Assembly (NCBI GenBank): GCA_026129865.1 | Contig: JAHCHG010000017.1 | Span: forward strand, 1-39,987 | DNA from: Pyrinomonadaceae bacterium | Lineage (GTDB): Bacteria > Acidobacteriota > Blastocatellia > Pyrinomonadales > Pyrinomonadaceae | DNA: 39,987 nt | Direction: 5' to 3' | Part shown: piece after piece, positions 8,983 to 15,905 of the stretch | How positions within the stretch are numbered: the stretch's first letter is position 1 | How the letters are laid out: each line of letters begins with the position of its first letter | Made by a program: the position numbers and the translations under genes | The notes under the pieces: model-generated | What the model saw: the letters and a program-made list of their open reading frames with translations, nothing else | The model's database searches: none | What the model was told of the DNA's origin: nothing

Positions 8983-10218
8983 TCAATCATATCCACCCTC
9001 AATAAATCCCTCGCCGTTTTGCGATAAAACAACCCGGTAAACCGCGCCGGTTTCGATCTCGATGTCCCATTCATCGCGCTTGACCGAATCTTGCTCAAAC
9101 CAATTTGAACTCGCGCGCCACGGACCGCCGAAATTTTTTACACGAAAGCTTCGTCCCTGCATAAACAATGTGGACGGCTGACCTTTGAAAAATTTTACGC
9201 TGACCGGAATACGCCGGTAATAAAAAACCGGCGCGATCTCCGTTTTGTCGGGAACAATTTCCGTCGATCTTTCCGTCAGCAGCGAAAGATCGGTCAAAAG
9301 CGTAAACGGCTTTGGTCGCCGCGAATCCAAAAGCTGCGGAATTCCCATATTTTCATCGCCGACAAGCTTTTGAATTTTTGAAGCAACAAGTCCCAGATTT
9401 GCCGGCTCTGCCTGAAATCCTGAAAAAAGGTCGCTCTGAATGGAGCGCGGCTTTGCCGGTTCGAACTGAAGTTCGACACGCGAAATATCATCTTCCGGCA
9501 GATCTTTTTCCAGCCCGAGCATAATTTGTTTGAGCCAGAGCTTTTCATTTCTAGTGGGAAAAACGGTCTTTATCTCGTAGCATTTTTCCGCTTTCCGGCT
9601 GAAAAGCGTGATCTCCGCTTTCTGAGTAGAAAGCCCGAAATTGTTCAAACGATCGAAGATCCGCCGGATTCCGGACGAAAGGACAAACATCAGCGGTTCC
9701 AGATTTGTTATCTCTTTTTCAAAATTCTGTTCCCAGCGATATTCATTTTCCTTTACGTTCCAATTGCCGGCGCGGAAAAATTCGCCGGTAATTTTCCGCA
9801 GATTTTCAACCGCAATTTCGCCGAAACGAACGACCAGTTCGTCATGCGGAAGATCCGCAAAGCTGCCGAGATCGAAAATTCCCCAATCATGCATCAGCTC
9901 GGCAAATTTTTTGTTTTCAAAAAGCGATTCAACCGGCAGTTTTCGCAGATCTTCAAAGAAACTGATGCCTTTTACGAATCTGACAAGAAGCAGTGAGCTG
10001 AACATATCCGCTGTCGCAGATACATTCGCGTGGGGAACTTGATGAAAGATATTTTGGACGACATTTTTAAGATCAGCCGTCTCCTTTCCGGAAAGATCAA
10101 AGACGATGGTCATATCATCGACCACCTCAATATTTGGCGAAAATCCTTTCGCCAGGTCTATCAAAGATGCAAAACCGCGTTCCGAACGGATCGAAATGTA
10201 AACACGTTTATTCACCAT
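8983..10218 (-). CDS. imuB: ImuB-like inactive Y-family polymerase, short N-terminus
   Basis: The 411-residue product lies between imuA and dnaE2 and has the layout expected of ImuB, the catalytically dead Y-family protein that links DnaE2 to the sliding clamp. A QSDLF motif at residues 261-265 fits the beta-clamp-binding consensus. A little-finger-like region precedes it (about 155-255) and an extended C-terminal tail follows (about 320-411). The segment VVDDMTIVFDLSG, which matches the strand usually found about 110 residues into ImuB, lies here at residues 32-44, so most of the N-terminal palm appears to be missing. The ATG overlaps the imuA stop (ATGGTGA), leaving little room for an upstream extension. 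ImuB is supported mainly by context plus the clamp motif. Confidence 0.85.
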   Translation of the reverse strand: MVNKRVYISIRSERGFASLIDLAKGFSPNIEVVDDMTIVFDLSGKETADLKNVVQNIFHQVPHANVSATADMFSSLLLVRFVKGISFFEDLRKLPVESLFENKKFAELMHDWGIFDLGSFADLPHDELVVRFGEIAVENLRKITGEFFRAGNWNVKENEYRWEQNFEKEITNLEPLMFVLSSGIRRIFDRLNNFGLSTQKAEITLFSRKAEKCYEIKTVFPTRNEKLWLKQIMLGLEKDLPEDDISRVELQFEPAKPRSIQSDLFSGFQAEPANLGLVASKIQKLVGDENMGIPQLLDSRRPKPFTLLTDLSLLTERSTEIVPDKTEIAPVFYYRRIPVSVKFFKGQPSTLFMQGRSFRVKNFGGPWRASSNWFEQDSVKRDEWDIEIETGAVYRVVLSQNGEGFIEGGYD

Positions 10219-10859
10219 AATGCCCGTAAAACCAGATCGCGCGTATCAAAAACAGGTCTAATCTGCCGCATTTCCGAAGAACAGTTTTCCAGAAGACGAA
10301 AATTCGTTGCACCGTTCCATTTCAAGAATTTTCGCTCAAGCCGGATCGATTGGTGCGCCGCCGAACGCAGCCGCGGGTGGGTCAGCAAAACAAGAAAGGA
10401 CGATTTTGTGTTCTGCAGGCAAACCTTAAAACGAAACCAGAACGAGCTTGAAACAACGTTCAGCGATCTTTCATCGCACAAACTCAGATCGAGCCAAACT
10501 AATCCGAAGAGTTTTGACTGCAGAAGATGATCGGTTATCAAAAGCGCCTTCTGCAGATCGCCGCCGCAGCGTATCCACAGTATTTTGTTTAAATTTACAC
10601 CGACCTTTGCCGCCGATTCGGGATCAAAAGCATTGGACATATCTACAATGGCGGATATGTAATTGCGCCGCGTCAACCCGCCGAGGATCGCAAGCGCCAA
10701 ACCGCGTTTGCCGGAACTTTCCGAACCGGAAATTTCGCACACTCCGCCGCGGAGCAGTCCACCCGTAAAGTCATCAAAAGCCGCAACTCCCGTTTCCTGT
10801 TTCTCGGGTTTCTGCAGCTCCGACAGCTCTCTTAAATTTCTTACGCCATGCGCTATCAT
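10212..10859 (-). CDS. imuA: ImuA-like RecA-fold protein
   Basis: I chose the ATG giving MIAHGVRNLRELSELQ (215 residues) because upstream in-frame codons lie inside a dispersed ACACAGAT repeat and encode a low-quality LLICVYLCASVV leader. The chosen start is further supported by a second, decayed copy of this same start at 11107. The RecA-like core has GGLLRGGVCEISG followed by a degenerate Walker A, GSESSGKR (45-52), and AIVDMSNAFDP. ImuA proteins are SOS-induced accessory factors of ImuB and DnaE2. The 7-bp overlap with imuB implies translational coupling. No strong ribosome binding site is visible. Confidence 0.85.
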   Translation of the reverse strand: MIAHGVRNLRELSELQKPEKQETGVAAFDDFTGGLLRGGVCEISGSESSGKRGLALAILGGLTRRNYISAIVDMSNAFDPESAAKVGVNLNKILWIRCGGDLQKALLITDHLLQSKLFGLVWLDLSLCDERSLNVVSSSFWFRFKVCLQNTKSSFLVLLTHPRLRSAAHQSIRLERKFLKWNGATNFRLLENCSSEMRQIRPVFDTRDLVLRALW

Positions 10860-10879
10860 TTGAAAAAACCGAAGAGGTT

Positions 10880-10988
10880 TAACCACAGATGCACACAGAT
10901 AAACACAGATTAAAAGCAAAATAAAACATTATTTTTCAGCTTTTTATCCTGTATTTATCTGCGTTCATCCGTGTTTATCTGCGGCTAA
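10880..10988. repeat. ACACAGAT-type inverted repeat, copy 1
   Basis: The left arm at about 10881-10915 repeats CACAGAT three times (ACCACAGATGCACACAGAT, then AAACACAGATTA). The right arm at about 10951-10986 is its degenerate inverse (TTTATCTGCG, TTCATCCGTG, TTTATCTGCGG). It sits immediately upstream of the imuA start. A second copy lies at 11529-11607. Confidence 0.8.
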
Positions 10989-10999
10989 ATATTTCTTCA

Positions 11000-11107
11000 T
11001 CCCTCACTTCTTTTAATACCTGTTCAACCCAACGACGGCTCTCTGGATCGTTACCCTCGCCGCTTCGATAGCTCTCTTATATTTTTTCTAAAGCCATGCG
11101 CTATCAT
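11000..11107 (-). pseudogene. Fused relic of imuA start and lexA 3' end
   Basis: Read on the minus strand from 11107, the sequence encodes MIAHGFRKNIRELSK, a near copy of the imuA N-terminus, then runs directly into EAARVTIQRAVVGLNRY, a near copy of the LexA C-terminus EASRVTIQGTVVGLIRYYK, with stop codons. The junction is near 11065-11070 and shares CGA. This is the junction expected from a tandem duplication of the lexA-end to imuA-start interval. It is not a working gene. Confidence 0.85.
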
Positions 11108-11109
11108 TT

Positions 11110-11525
11110 GAATAAAGACAAAACAAGCCGTCGAGGACGGCGGTATATTTATAGCCCACATCGCCAGATGTAGGGACAACGTGATCAATTTTGACAAGCC
11201 ATTGAAAATGGCGGCATATGTCTTGATGTGTCAGCAGCTTGCCCGTAGCGAATGCCCTAACCTTCTTAATCAAAACCCATAGGTTGATAAATCGAATGTC
11301 GCATAGCGACAAAATGACTTTAGCCGTGTCTTTAAAGGCACGGTTCGGATGATCAGAGAATTCCGCGTCGCGTTAGCGACGCCTGAATATTTATTCAATT
11401 GTCGCTGACGCGACAACATGCTCTGTTCGCTTTTGTTCCGTGCCTTAAAAGACACGGCTACATTCATAAAATCGCTACGCGATCAAAACAACAATTCTTT
11501 CTTTTTCCGTAAAATCAACCTCGTT
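11110..11525. repeat. Cluster of short palindromes, no gene
   Basis: This stretch between the duplicated lexA and imuA pieces is built of small inverted repeats: GCCGTC-GAG-GACGGC near 11129, CCCACATC against GATGTAGGG near 11156-11175, GCCATT-GAAA-ATGGC near 11198, and a pair TAGCCGTGTCTT...GGCACGG (about 11321-11345) against CCGTGCCTTAAAAGACACGGCTA (about 11438-11460; arms given in parts). GTCGCGTTAGCGAC lies between them. Short open frames here follow repeat sequence and are not credible genes. Confidence 0.75.
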
Positions 11526-11528
11526 TTG

Positions 11529-11607
11529 TTTCCACAGATTAAAGCAGATAAAACAACATCTTTATCAATGCTCCATCTCGTATTAATCTGTGTGCATCTG
11601 TGTCCAA
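11529..11607. repeat. ACACAGAT-type inverted repeat, copy 2
   Basis: The left arm TTCCACAGATTAAAGCAGAT at 11529-11548 and the right arm ATTAATCTGTGTGCATCTGT near 11582-11601 form an imperfect inverted repeat of the same family as 10880-10988. It follows the true lexA stop in the same relative position as copy 1 follows the lexA relic. Confidence 0.75.
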
Positions 11608-11623
11608 ACTTTTTCCCAACACC

Positions 11624-12226
11624 TTACCTCTTGTAATACCTGATCAACCCGACAACGGTTCCCTGAATGGTAACGCGCGACGCTTCGACCGTAATCGTTT
11701 GAAAATCTTTATTCGCCGGAATCAGATCGATCAAATTTCCTTTCTTTCGAAAACGCTTGACGGTCGCGTCGCGCCCGTCGACAAGTGCGACTACCAGATC
11801 GCCGTTTTCCGCATTCTTCGCGGCGCGGACGACGATCTTGTCCTTTTCGAAAATATGCTCTTCGATCATGCTTTCGCCGCGCACTTCCAATCCAAAATGA
11901 TCGAAACCGGGTTTGAGCATATCCGGCGGAACCAAAACCTGTTCGGGAACAAGCACCGCCTCGATCGGGTTACCGGCGGCAACAATTCCAAGCAGCGGAA
12001 TGCCGATCTGCTGTTTTTCACCGGAACTTTTTGAATTTTTTATCGAAATACCGCCCCATTTTCCCTTCTCGCGCTCGATCAGATCTTTTTGTTCTAAATA
12101 ATCCAGCGCGCGATACAAAGAAGAGGTCGAACGAATCCCGAGCGCGTCCTTTATATCCGAAACGGTAAAAAACTCATCTCTTTCCGATCGCGATTTTATG
12201 TATTCGAGTATTTGTTGTTCGTTCAT
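11624..12226 (-). CDS. lexA: LexA repressor (SOS regulator, S24 self-protease)
   Basis: The 200-residue product has an N-terminal winged-helix domain (about 1-65), a short linker, and a C-terminal S24 protease domain. The self-cleavage site is Ala84-Gly85 in IVAAGNPIEA; the catalytic serine is Ser119 in RGESMIEEHI and the lysine is Lys157 in RDATVKRFRK. RecA-DNA filaments normally trigger cleavage, which releases SOS genes. The DNA-binding domain (DIKDALGIRSTSSLYRALDYL) differs from the enterobacterial one, so its box cannot be assumed to be the E. coli sequence. It leads the imuA-imuB-dnaE2 array, separated by a rearranged 764-bp gap. A TTGACG/TAAACT promoter and possible operators lie upstream. 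Confidence 0.95.
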   Translation of the reverse strand: MNEQQILEYIKSRSERDEFFTVSDIKDALGIRSTSSLYRALDYLEQKDLIEREKGKWGGISIKNSKSSGEKQQIGIPLLGIVAAGNPIEAVLVPEQVLVPPDMLKPGFDHFGLEVRGESMIEEHIFEKDKIVVRAAKNAENGDLVVALVDGRDATVKRFRKKGNLIDLIPANKDFQTITVEASRVTIQGTVVGLIRYYKR

Positions 12227-12228
12227 AA

Positions 12229-12257
12229 GAATCTTTAGGAATATTCTGGAATCTTTA
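12229..12257 (-). promoter_or_regulatory. Candidate operator in lexA leader
   Basis: Plus-strand GAATCTTTA occurs at 12229-12237 and again at 12249-12257, exactly 20 bp apart. The perfect palindrome GAATATTC (12239-12246) lies between them. The block lies between the likely transcription start and the lexA ATG, where an autoregulatory site would be expected. Binding by LexA is inference. Confidence 0.4.
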
Positions 12258-12262
12258 CCGGA

Positions 12263-12305
12263 AGTTTAACAGAGAGACACAGCGGCGTCAAAAGAAATTT
12301 TGACG
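12263..12305 (-). promoter_or_regulatory. Predicted lexA promoter with 20-bp palindrome
   Basis: On the minus strand a -35 TTGACG (12291-12286) and a -10 TAAACT (12268-12263) are separated by 17 bp, a good sigma-70 promoter, giving a start near 12256. A perfect inverted repeat, CGTCAAAA-GAAA-TTTTGACG at 12286-12305, covers the -35 box and is a second operator candidate for LexA. Confidence 0.6.
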
Positions 12306-12381
12306 TAAAAAATCATCGAAAATGTGAGCCGGGAAATGATAACAGCAAGTAAACAGCGCAGTTTTAGCTAGATACCCCTCA

Positions 12382-12873
12382 TTACTTAAGACGTTGGTCG
12401 AACATAAAATCCTGGGGTTCACCGAGGAATAATGTGGGAAACTTTGGATGATCGACATTGACTAGATAATTCGATTCTAAAGGAATTACAGCGGACGGAA
12501 CTTTTAGAACGACCGAAATTTTGGACGCTGCCCATCTATCGCCGATCTTCTGCAGATCGCGCGGTGCGGGCGATGAACTCCAATTATCAGGAAGAGCCGA
12601 AACATCCGAAACGGGTAAAACAAATTTATCGTCAAAGGTTAGAGCGGCGAAAGAGTAAGAAAAAAGAATTGACTGTTGTTCGAGATGAACGAGCATTTCG
12701 AGCGCTGCAAGCGAAAGACTCGAAGCTGTGTAAAGAATGCGTGTGCCGCGTGAATTCCAGCGACCGCCGAAAAGATAAGAACCTTCACCGTCAGACCAAT
12801 TTTGACTGCGATTTGATTTGAAAATTCTGTAAGCGGTGAGACGCAAAATCTTATGTAAAAACGCCGTGTTCAA
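12382..12873 (-). CDS. RES-domain toxin (NAD+-targeting family)
   Basis: The 163-residue product has the RES signature: Arg in TAYRIFKS, GRWNSRGTRILYTASSLSLA with the following LEMLVHLE (Glu), and a C-terminal VPSAVIPLESNYLVNVDHP. RES toxins of the Res-Xre type are ADP-ribosyltransferase-fold enzymes that deplete NAD+ or modify a target protein. The start overlaps the antitoxin's 3' end by 23 bp, typical of this type II pair in antitoxin-toxin order. It lies 155 bp upstream of lexA in the same orientation. Confidence 0.88.
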   Translation of the reverse strand: MNTAFLHKILRLTAYRIFKSNRSQNWSDGEGSYLFGGRWNSRGTRILYTASSLSLAALEMLVHLEQQSILFSYSFAALTFDDKFVLPVSDVSALPDNWSSSPAPRDLQKIGDRWAASKISVVLKVPSAVIPLESNYLVNVDHPKFPTLFLGEPQDFMFDQRLK

Positions 12874-13288
12874 GCCTGCCGATCAACGATTCTACCTCAC
12901 GCACACCTGTTTCCGTGGCTGCCATTTCCATCGGAGAACGACCGCCAAGCGCGCGGTTCGGGCTCAAAAGCCAATCAAGACCGGCGCCGGTTTCTCCTTC
13001 AAAAAGCTCGAATGCAAGCGAAACAATTCTAGACACAGAAACAAGCCGGTCCGATTCTTCCGGAGAAAGTCTGTTCTCTTTTCGCCGCCGGGTAAAGGTA
13101 CGCGGCGAGATGCGAACGGCGGCGCGCACGCTGTCGAGCGGCAAACCGGTGCGATCGCTCAACCTCTCCAAAACGCCGAAAGAAAAACCTTCCTCAATTC
13201 TATCGGCGAGTTCGAGGTTATCGGAAAACTTGATTCCCAAAAGCTCTTCCGATCCGAGACGCTTATTTTCCTTAACGATCGACGACAT
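12851..13288 (-). CDS. Xre/MbcA/ParS-type antitoxin
   Basis: I chose the ATG giving MSSIVKENKRLGSEEL (145 residues) because GGGAGG sits nine bases before it; an upstream in-frame start would put that site inside the gene. An Xre-like helix-turn-helix (RTGLPLDSVRAAVRISPRTFTRRR) is followed by the C-terminal toxin-binding domain (RIVSLAFELFEGETGAGLDWL, shown as seen; LSPNRALGGRSPMEMAATETG), formerly DUF2384. It neutralises the RES toxin and probably represses the operon. Confidence 0.88.
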   Translation of the reverse strand: MSSIVKENKRLGSEELLGIKFSDNLELADRIEEGFSFGVLERLSDRTGLPLDSVRAAVRISPRTFTRRRKENRLSPEESDRLVSVSRIVSLAFELFEGETGAGLDWLLSPNRALGGRSPMEMAATETGVREVESLIGRLEHGVFT

Positions 13289-13310
13289 AATAAAACCTCC
13301 CGACACGAAC

Positions 13311-13356
13311 ACGCCACCTGGCTGTTTATTATACGCCACAAATCATCAAAAACCAA
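13311..13356 (-). promoter_or_regulatory. Toxin-antitoxin promoter with direct repeats
   Basis: On the minus strand a -35 TTGGTT (13356-13351), a 17-bp spacer and a -10 TATAAT (13333-13328) precede the antitoxin. GTGGCGT occurs at 13339-13333 and 13317-13311, 22 bp apart, flanking the -10, and is a plausible operator for the Xre antitoxin. Confidence 0.55.
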
Positions 13357-13363
13357 AAAATCC

Positions 13364-13990
13364 TTAGATCGCGTCAAGCAGATCGGCGGAATTATTCTTC
13401 GGGCTGTTCACTTCCATCGAAACTTCATAAAACTCCAGCGAGTCCGAAGCGACGGAACGGAAGACGGAATCGTCGCCGTCTTCGAGCCACGACTGGATCT
13501 GAAATTCTTCCAAAATAACAGGCATGCGGCTGTGGACGGGTTTTACGGTCTCATTGGCTTCGGTCGTTAAAATGAGGAATGTTTTATCGTCAGATTCTTT
13601 GTCTTTTTCCCAGAAACCGGCGAATGCAAAGGGTTTATCGAGGTGAAAGAAAACAGGCTGTTTGCCGCCTGCGACCTTTTTCCATTCGTAAAAACCGTCC
13701 GCGGGAATGACGCAGCGATTCGATTTCATCAGATATTTGAACGACGGTTTTTCCAAAACCGTTTCCGAACGCGCGTTGATAAAAGGTTTTCGGTCGGCTT
13801 TCATCCACGAGGGAAGCAAACCCCATTTCGCATAAATTCCTTCAAAAACATCGTCGTTCTTCAAAACGATAAGAGCTTTCTGCGAAGGCGCGACGTTATA
13901 GTTCGGTCTAAACTCCGGATATTTGAATTTTCCGGGAAAAAGTTCGCTGATCTCTTCGATGTCCGATTTTACCGCGTATCTGCCGCACAT
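13364..13990 (-). CDS. SRAP/HMCES-family abasic-site protein (YedK-like)
   Basis: The 208-residue product begins MCGRYAV, so Cys2 becomes the N-terminal residue after Met removal and can form a covalent adduct with abasic sites in single-stranded DNA. Other family residues are visible: NVAPSQ (31-37), INARSET with Asn72, GFYEW with Glu102, and HSRMPVIL with His153. The open frame runs further upstream, but the start must be the MCGRY methionine, which has AGGCG nearby and leaves room for the divergent gene at 14051. Its position upstream of the toxin pair and lexA fits a DNA-damage neighbourhood. Confidence 0.93.
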   Translation of the reverse strand: MCGRYAVKSDIEEISELFPGKFKYPEFRPNYNVAPSQKALIVLKNDDVFEGIYAKWGLLPSWMKADRKPFINARSETVLEKPSFKYLMKSNRCVIPADGFYEWKKVAGGKQPVFFHLDKPFAFAGFWEKDKESDDKTFLILTTEANETVKPVHSRMPVILEEFQIQSWLEDGDDSVFRSVASDSLEFYEVSMEVNSPKNNSADLLDAI

Positions 13991-14050
13991 AATGTTCGCC
14001 TCGCAAAATAATTTATTGACTAATTTTAACAATCGGACAAAAATACCACA

Positions 14051-15088
14051 ATGAAGACGATATTTGCGGGCACAGCGAAAGGGCTTTTCCGTCTGCAGCC
14101 GAACGGAAACGGGCATTGGAACAACACGCTTTATAACAAAGGACAAAGTGTTTTCGCCGTCGGCGGAGACGCGAAAAAGATCTGGGCGGCGCCGTTTACG
14201 GAATGGACGGGAACCGATCTGCTCTATTCCGAAGATTTGGGCGAAAGCTGGACAAACACCGAAAAGAATCTGCTCTTTCCGGAAGAAAGCGGTGCAGCGC
14301 TGGCAAAGATCTGGCAGATCACGGTCGACCGCGAAAATGGACGTTTGTTTGCCGGGGTCGAACCGGCGGCGCTTTTCGTTTCGGATGACGACGGCGCAAG
14401 CTGGCAGCTCTGCGAAGGTCTGTGGAATCATCCTCACCGCGAACAATGGGGTCCGGGTTACGGCGGACTTTGCCTGCATACCGTTCTGATCGTCGATAAA
14501 GACACGTGGGTCGTAGGAATTTCAACCGGCGGAGTTTACCGCACCGAAGACGGCGGGAAAACATGGGAAGCTTCGAACCAGAAAATACTCGCGCCGTTCC
14601 TGCCCGAACCTGAAGCCGAATTCGGACAATGCGTTCACAAGATCGCTAAAGACCCGGAAAATCCGCAAAACTTGCTGCTGCAGCATCATTGGGGCGTTTA
14701 CCGGAGCACCGACGCGGGTAAAAATTGGGTAAATATCGGAGAAGGAAAACTGCCGTCAGATTTCGGCTTTGCCTGTACCATGAACAAGCGAGATCAGGGA
14801 TTTATAATTCCCATCGAAGCCGATGTATTCCGTTGTTTTCCCGAAGGAAAATTAAGAGTTTATAAAACGCAGGACAGCGGCGAAACATTTACACCGCTGG
14901 AAAAAGGTCTGCCGCAAAAGGATGTGTACGACGGAGTTTTGCGCGATTGTCTCGATTCTTCCAATGAAAATATCGCGTTCGGAACATCGGGAGGAAAGGT
15001 CTTTTTATCTGAAAATGACGGTGAACAGTGGACAATGATCGCAGACAATCTGCCGCGAATTACCTGCGTTCGAATTTTTGAAAGTTAA
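14051..15088 (+). CDS. BNR/Asp-box beta-propeller (sialidase-like fold)
   Basis: The 345-residue product contains six Asp-box repeats: YSEDLGESW, VSDDDGASW, RTEDGGKTW, RSTDAGKNW, KTQDSGETF and LSENDGEQW. These mark a six- or seven-bladed propeller of the sialidase/sortilin/YCF48 type. I see no convincing glycosidase active site and no signal peptide, so a cytoplasmic structural or binding role is at least as likely as a glycosidase. The MoaD/ThiS-like gene follows five bases later, suggesting a functional pair. Confidence 0.85.
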   Translation: MKTIFAGTAKGLFRLQPNGNGHWNNTLYNKGQSVFAVGGDAKKIWAAPFTEWTGTDLLYSEDLGESWTNTEKNLLFPEESGAALAKIWQITVDRENGRLFAGVEPAALFVSDDDGASWQLCEGLWNHPHREQWGPGYGGLCLHTVLIVDKDTWVVGISTGGVYRTEDGGKTWEASNQKILAPFLPEPEAEFGQCVHKIAKDPENPQNLLLQHHWGVYRSTDAGKNWVNIGEGKLPSDFGFACTMNKRDQGFIIPIEADVFRCFPEGKLRVYKTQDSGETFTPLEKGLPQKDVYDGVLRDCLDSSNENIAFGTSGGKVFLSENDGEQWTMIADNLPRITCVRIFES

Positions 15089-15092
15089 AAAA

Positions 15093-15368
15093 ATGCCGAA
15101 AGTAATACTGCAGCCGCATCTTGCGAACGAGATCGGCGTCGAGGCGGAAACGAATATCGAAATTTCAGGAAACGAGATCCGTTTGGAAGAATTTCTGGAA
15201 AAACTCTTCGGCGGCAACCGCGTATTTCGGTACTCAATTACAGACGAAACAAAGGCGATTCGCCGGCATATAAATGTCTTTGTGGATAATAGATCGACCA
15301 AAGATCTCGATCATAAAATAGAATCCGAAGCCGAGATCTATATTTTCCAGGCTCTAAGCGGCGGATAA
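15093..15368 (+). CDS. MoaD/ThiS-like beta-grasp protein
   Basis: The product (91 residues from the ATG) ends in ALSGG, the exposed diglycine typical of MoaD, ThiS and other ubiquitin-like sulfur carriers, and contains HINVFVDNR and ESEAEIYIFQALSGG. A TTG start at 15078 would add five residues and overlap the preceding stop. Sulfur carriers are adenylated at the C-terminal glycine by an E1-like enzyme such as MoeB or ThiF; none is present here. The close link to the BNR propeller suggests a dedicated role. Confidence 0.82.
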   Translation: MPKVILQPHLANEIGVEAETNIEISGNEIRLEEFLEKLFGGNRVFRYSITDETKAIRRHINVFVDNRSTKDLDHKIESEAEIYIFQALSGG

Positions 15369-15405
15369 AAAAAGTCTCCGGCACATTGGCGTGAACCGGA
15401 GACTT
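15367..15405 (-). terminator. Intrinsic terminator after the YegP-like gene
   Basis: AAGTCTCCGG (15372-15381) pairs with CCGGAGACTT (15396-15405). On the minus strand the hairpin runs directly into a seven-T tract. It lies 22 bp past the stop of the minus-strand gene at 15427. It may also slow transcription of the plus-strand MoaD-like gene, since T residues follow at 15411. Confidence 0.85.
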
Positions 15406-15426
15406 CACAAGTTTTTAAAAATCAAC

Positions 15427-15756
15427 CTAAACTTCGACCGTCGGTGCGTCGGGCGCGTTTTTCATGACAGATTGAATTCCGTTTTCCATCGCCGCTTTCG
15501 AACTATACTGTTCACTTTGTCCTATTACCTGACTGTTTCCGGCTTTCAGGACAAAATACGGCGAACCGTTTTTCGCTTCTTTCCGCTCAAACCGGCTTTC
15601 GTCGCCGCCGTTCTTCTGAACCGAAGAGATTCCGTTCGCAGCCGAAGCTTTTGATTCGTACATCTGACTCGAAAAAATTATCTGTCCATTTCCCGCCAAT
15701 AGATTGAAATGAAATTTTCCGTTCTTTGCCTGTTTTAATTCAAATTTTCCCGCCAT
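15427..15756 (-). CDS. YegP/DUF1508 double-repeat protein
   Basis: The 109-residue product from the MAGKFELKQ start contains two tandem YegP repeats: FELKQAKNGKFHFNL...SKASAANGISSVQKN and FERKEAKNGSPYFVLK...SKAAMENGIQSVMKN. The family is a small, widespread, soluble alpha-beta protein of unknown biochemical role. The start is chosen because GGAGAA lies about 11 bases upstream; further upstream codons look non-coding. A strong terminator follows. Confidence 0.88.
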   Translation of the reverse strand: MAGKFELKQAKNGKFHFNLLAGNGQIIFSSQMYESKASAANGISSVQKNGGDESRFERKEAKNGSPYFVLKAGNSQVIGQSEQYSSKAAMENGIQSVMKNAPDAPTVEV

Positions 15757-15905
15757 TAATTTAGTTCTCCGTTTTTGAAATGTAATGATCCCGCCCGAAG
15801 AATCGAGCAATTTTCGAAGAGAACTCGAAAGGGGCGGTGTTTCTCCGGCATTATAACGAACAATAACAACGGTTTAAATCAAAAGCCCGGAAAAAACGCC
15901 AAATC

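Noticed and set aside
10860..10919. Longer imuA start
   Set aside because: The added residues are translated from a dispersed ACACAGAT repeat; the duplicate copy of the imuA start also supports the later ATG.
11088..11467. Short open frames between lexA and imuA
   Set aside because: They run through palindromic repeats and the duplication scar, so their sequence is explained without coding.
13991..14479. N-terminal extension of the SRAP gene
   Set aside because: Family members start at MCGRY because Cys2 must be N-terminal; the extension overlaps the divergent BNR gene and its promoter.
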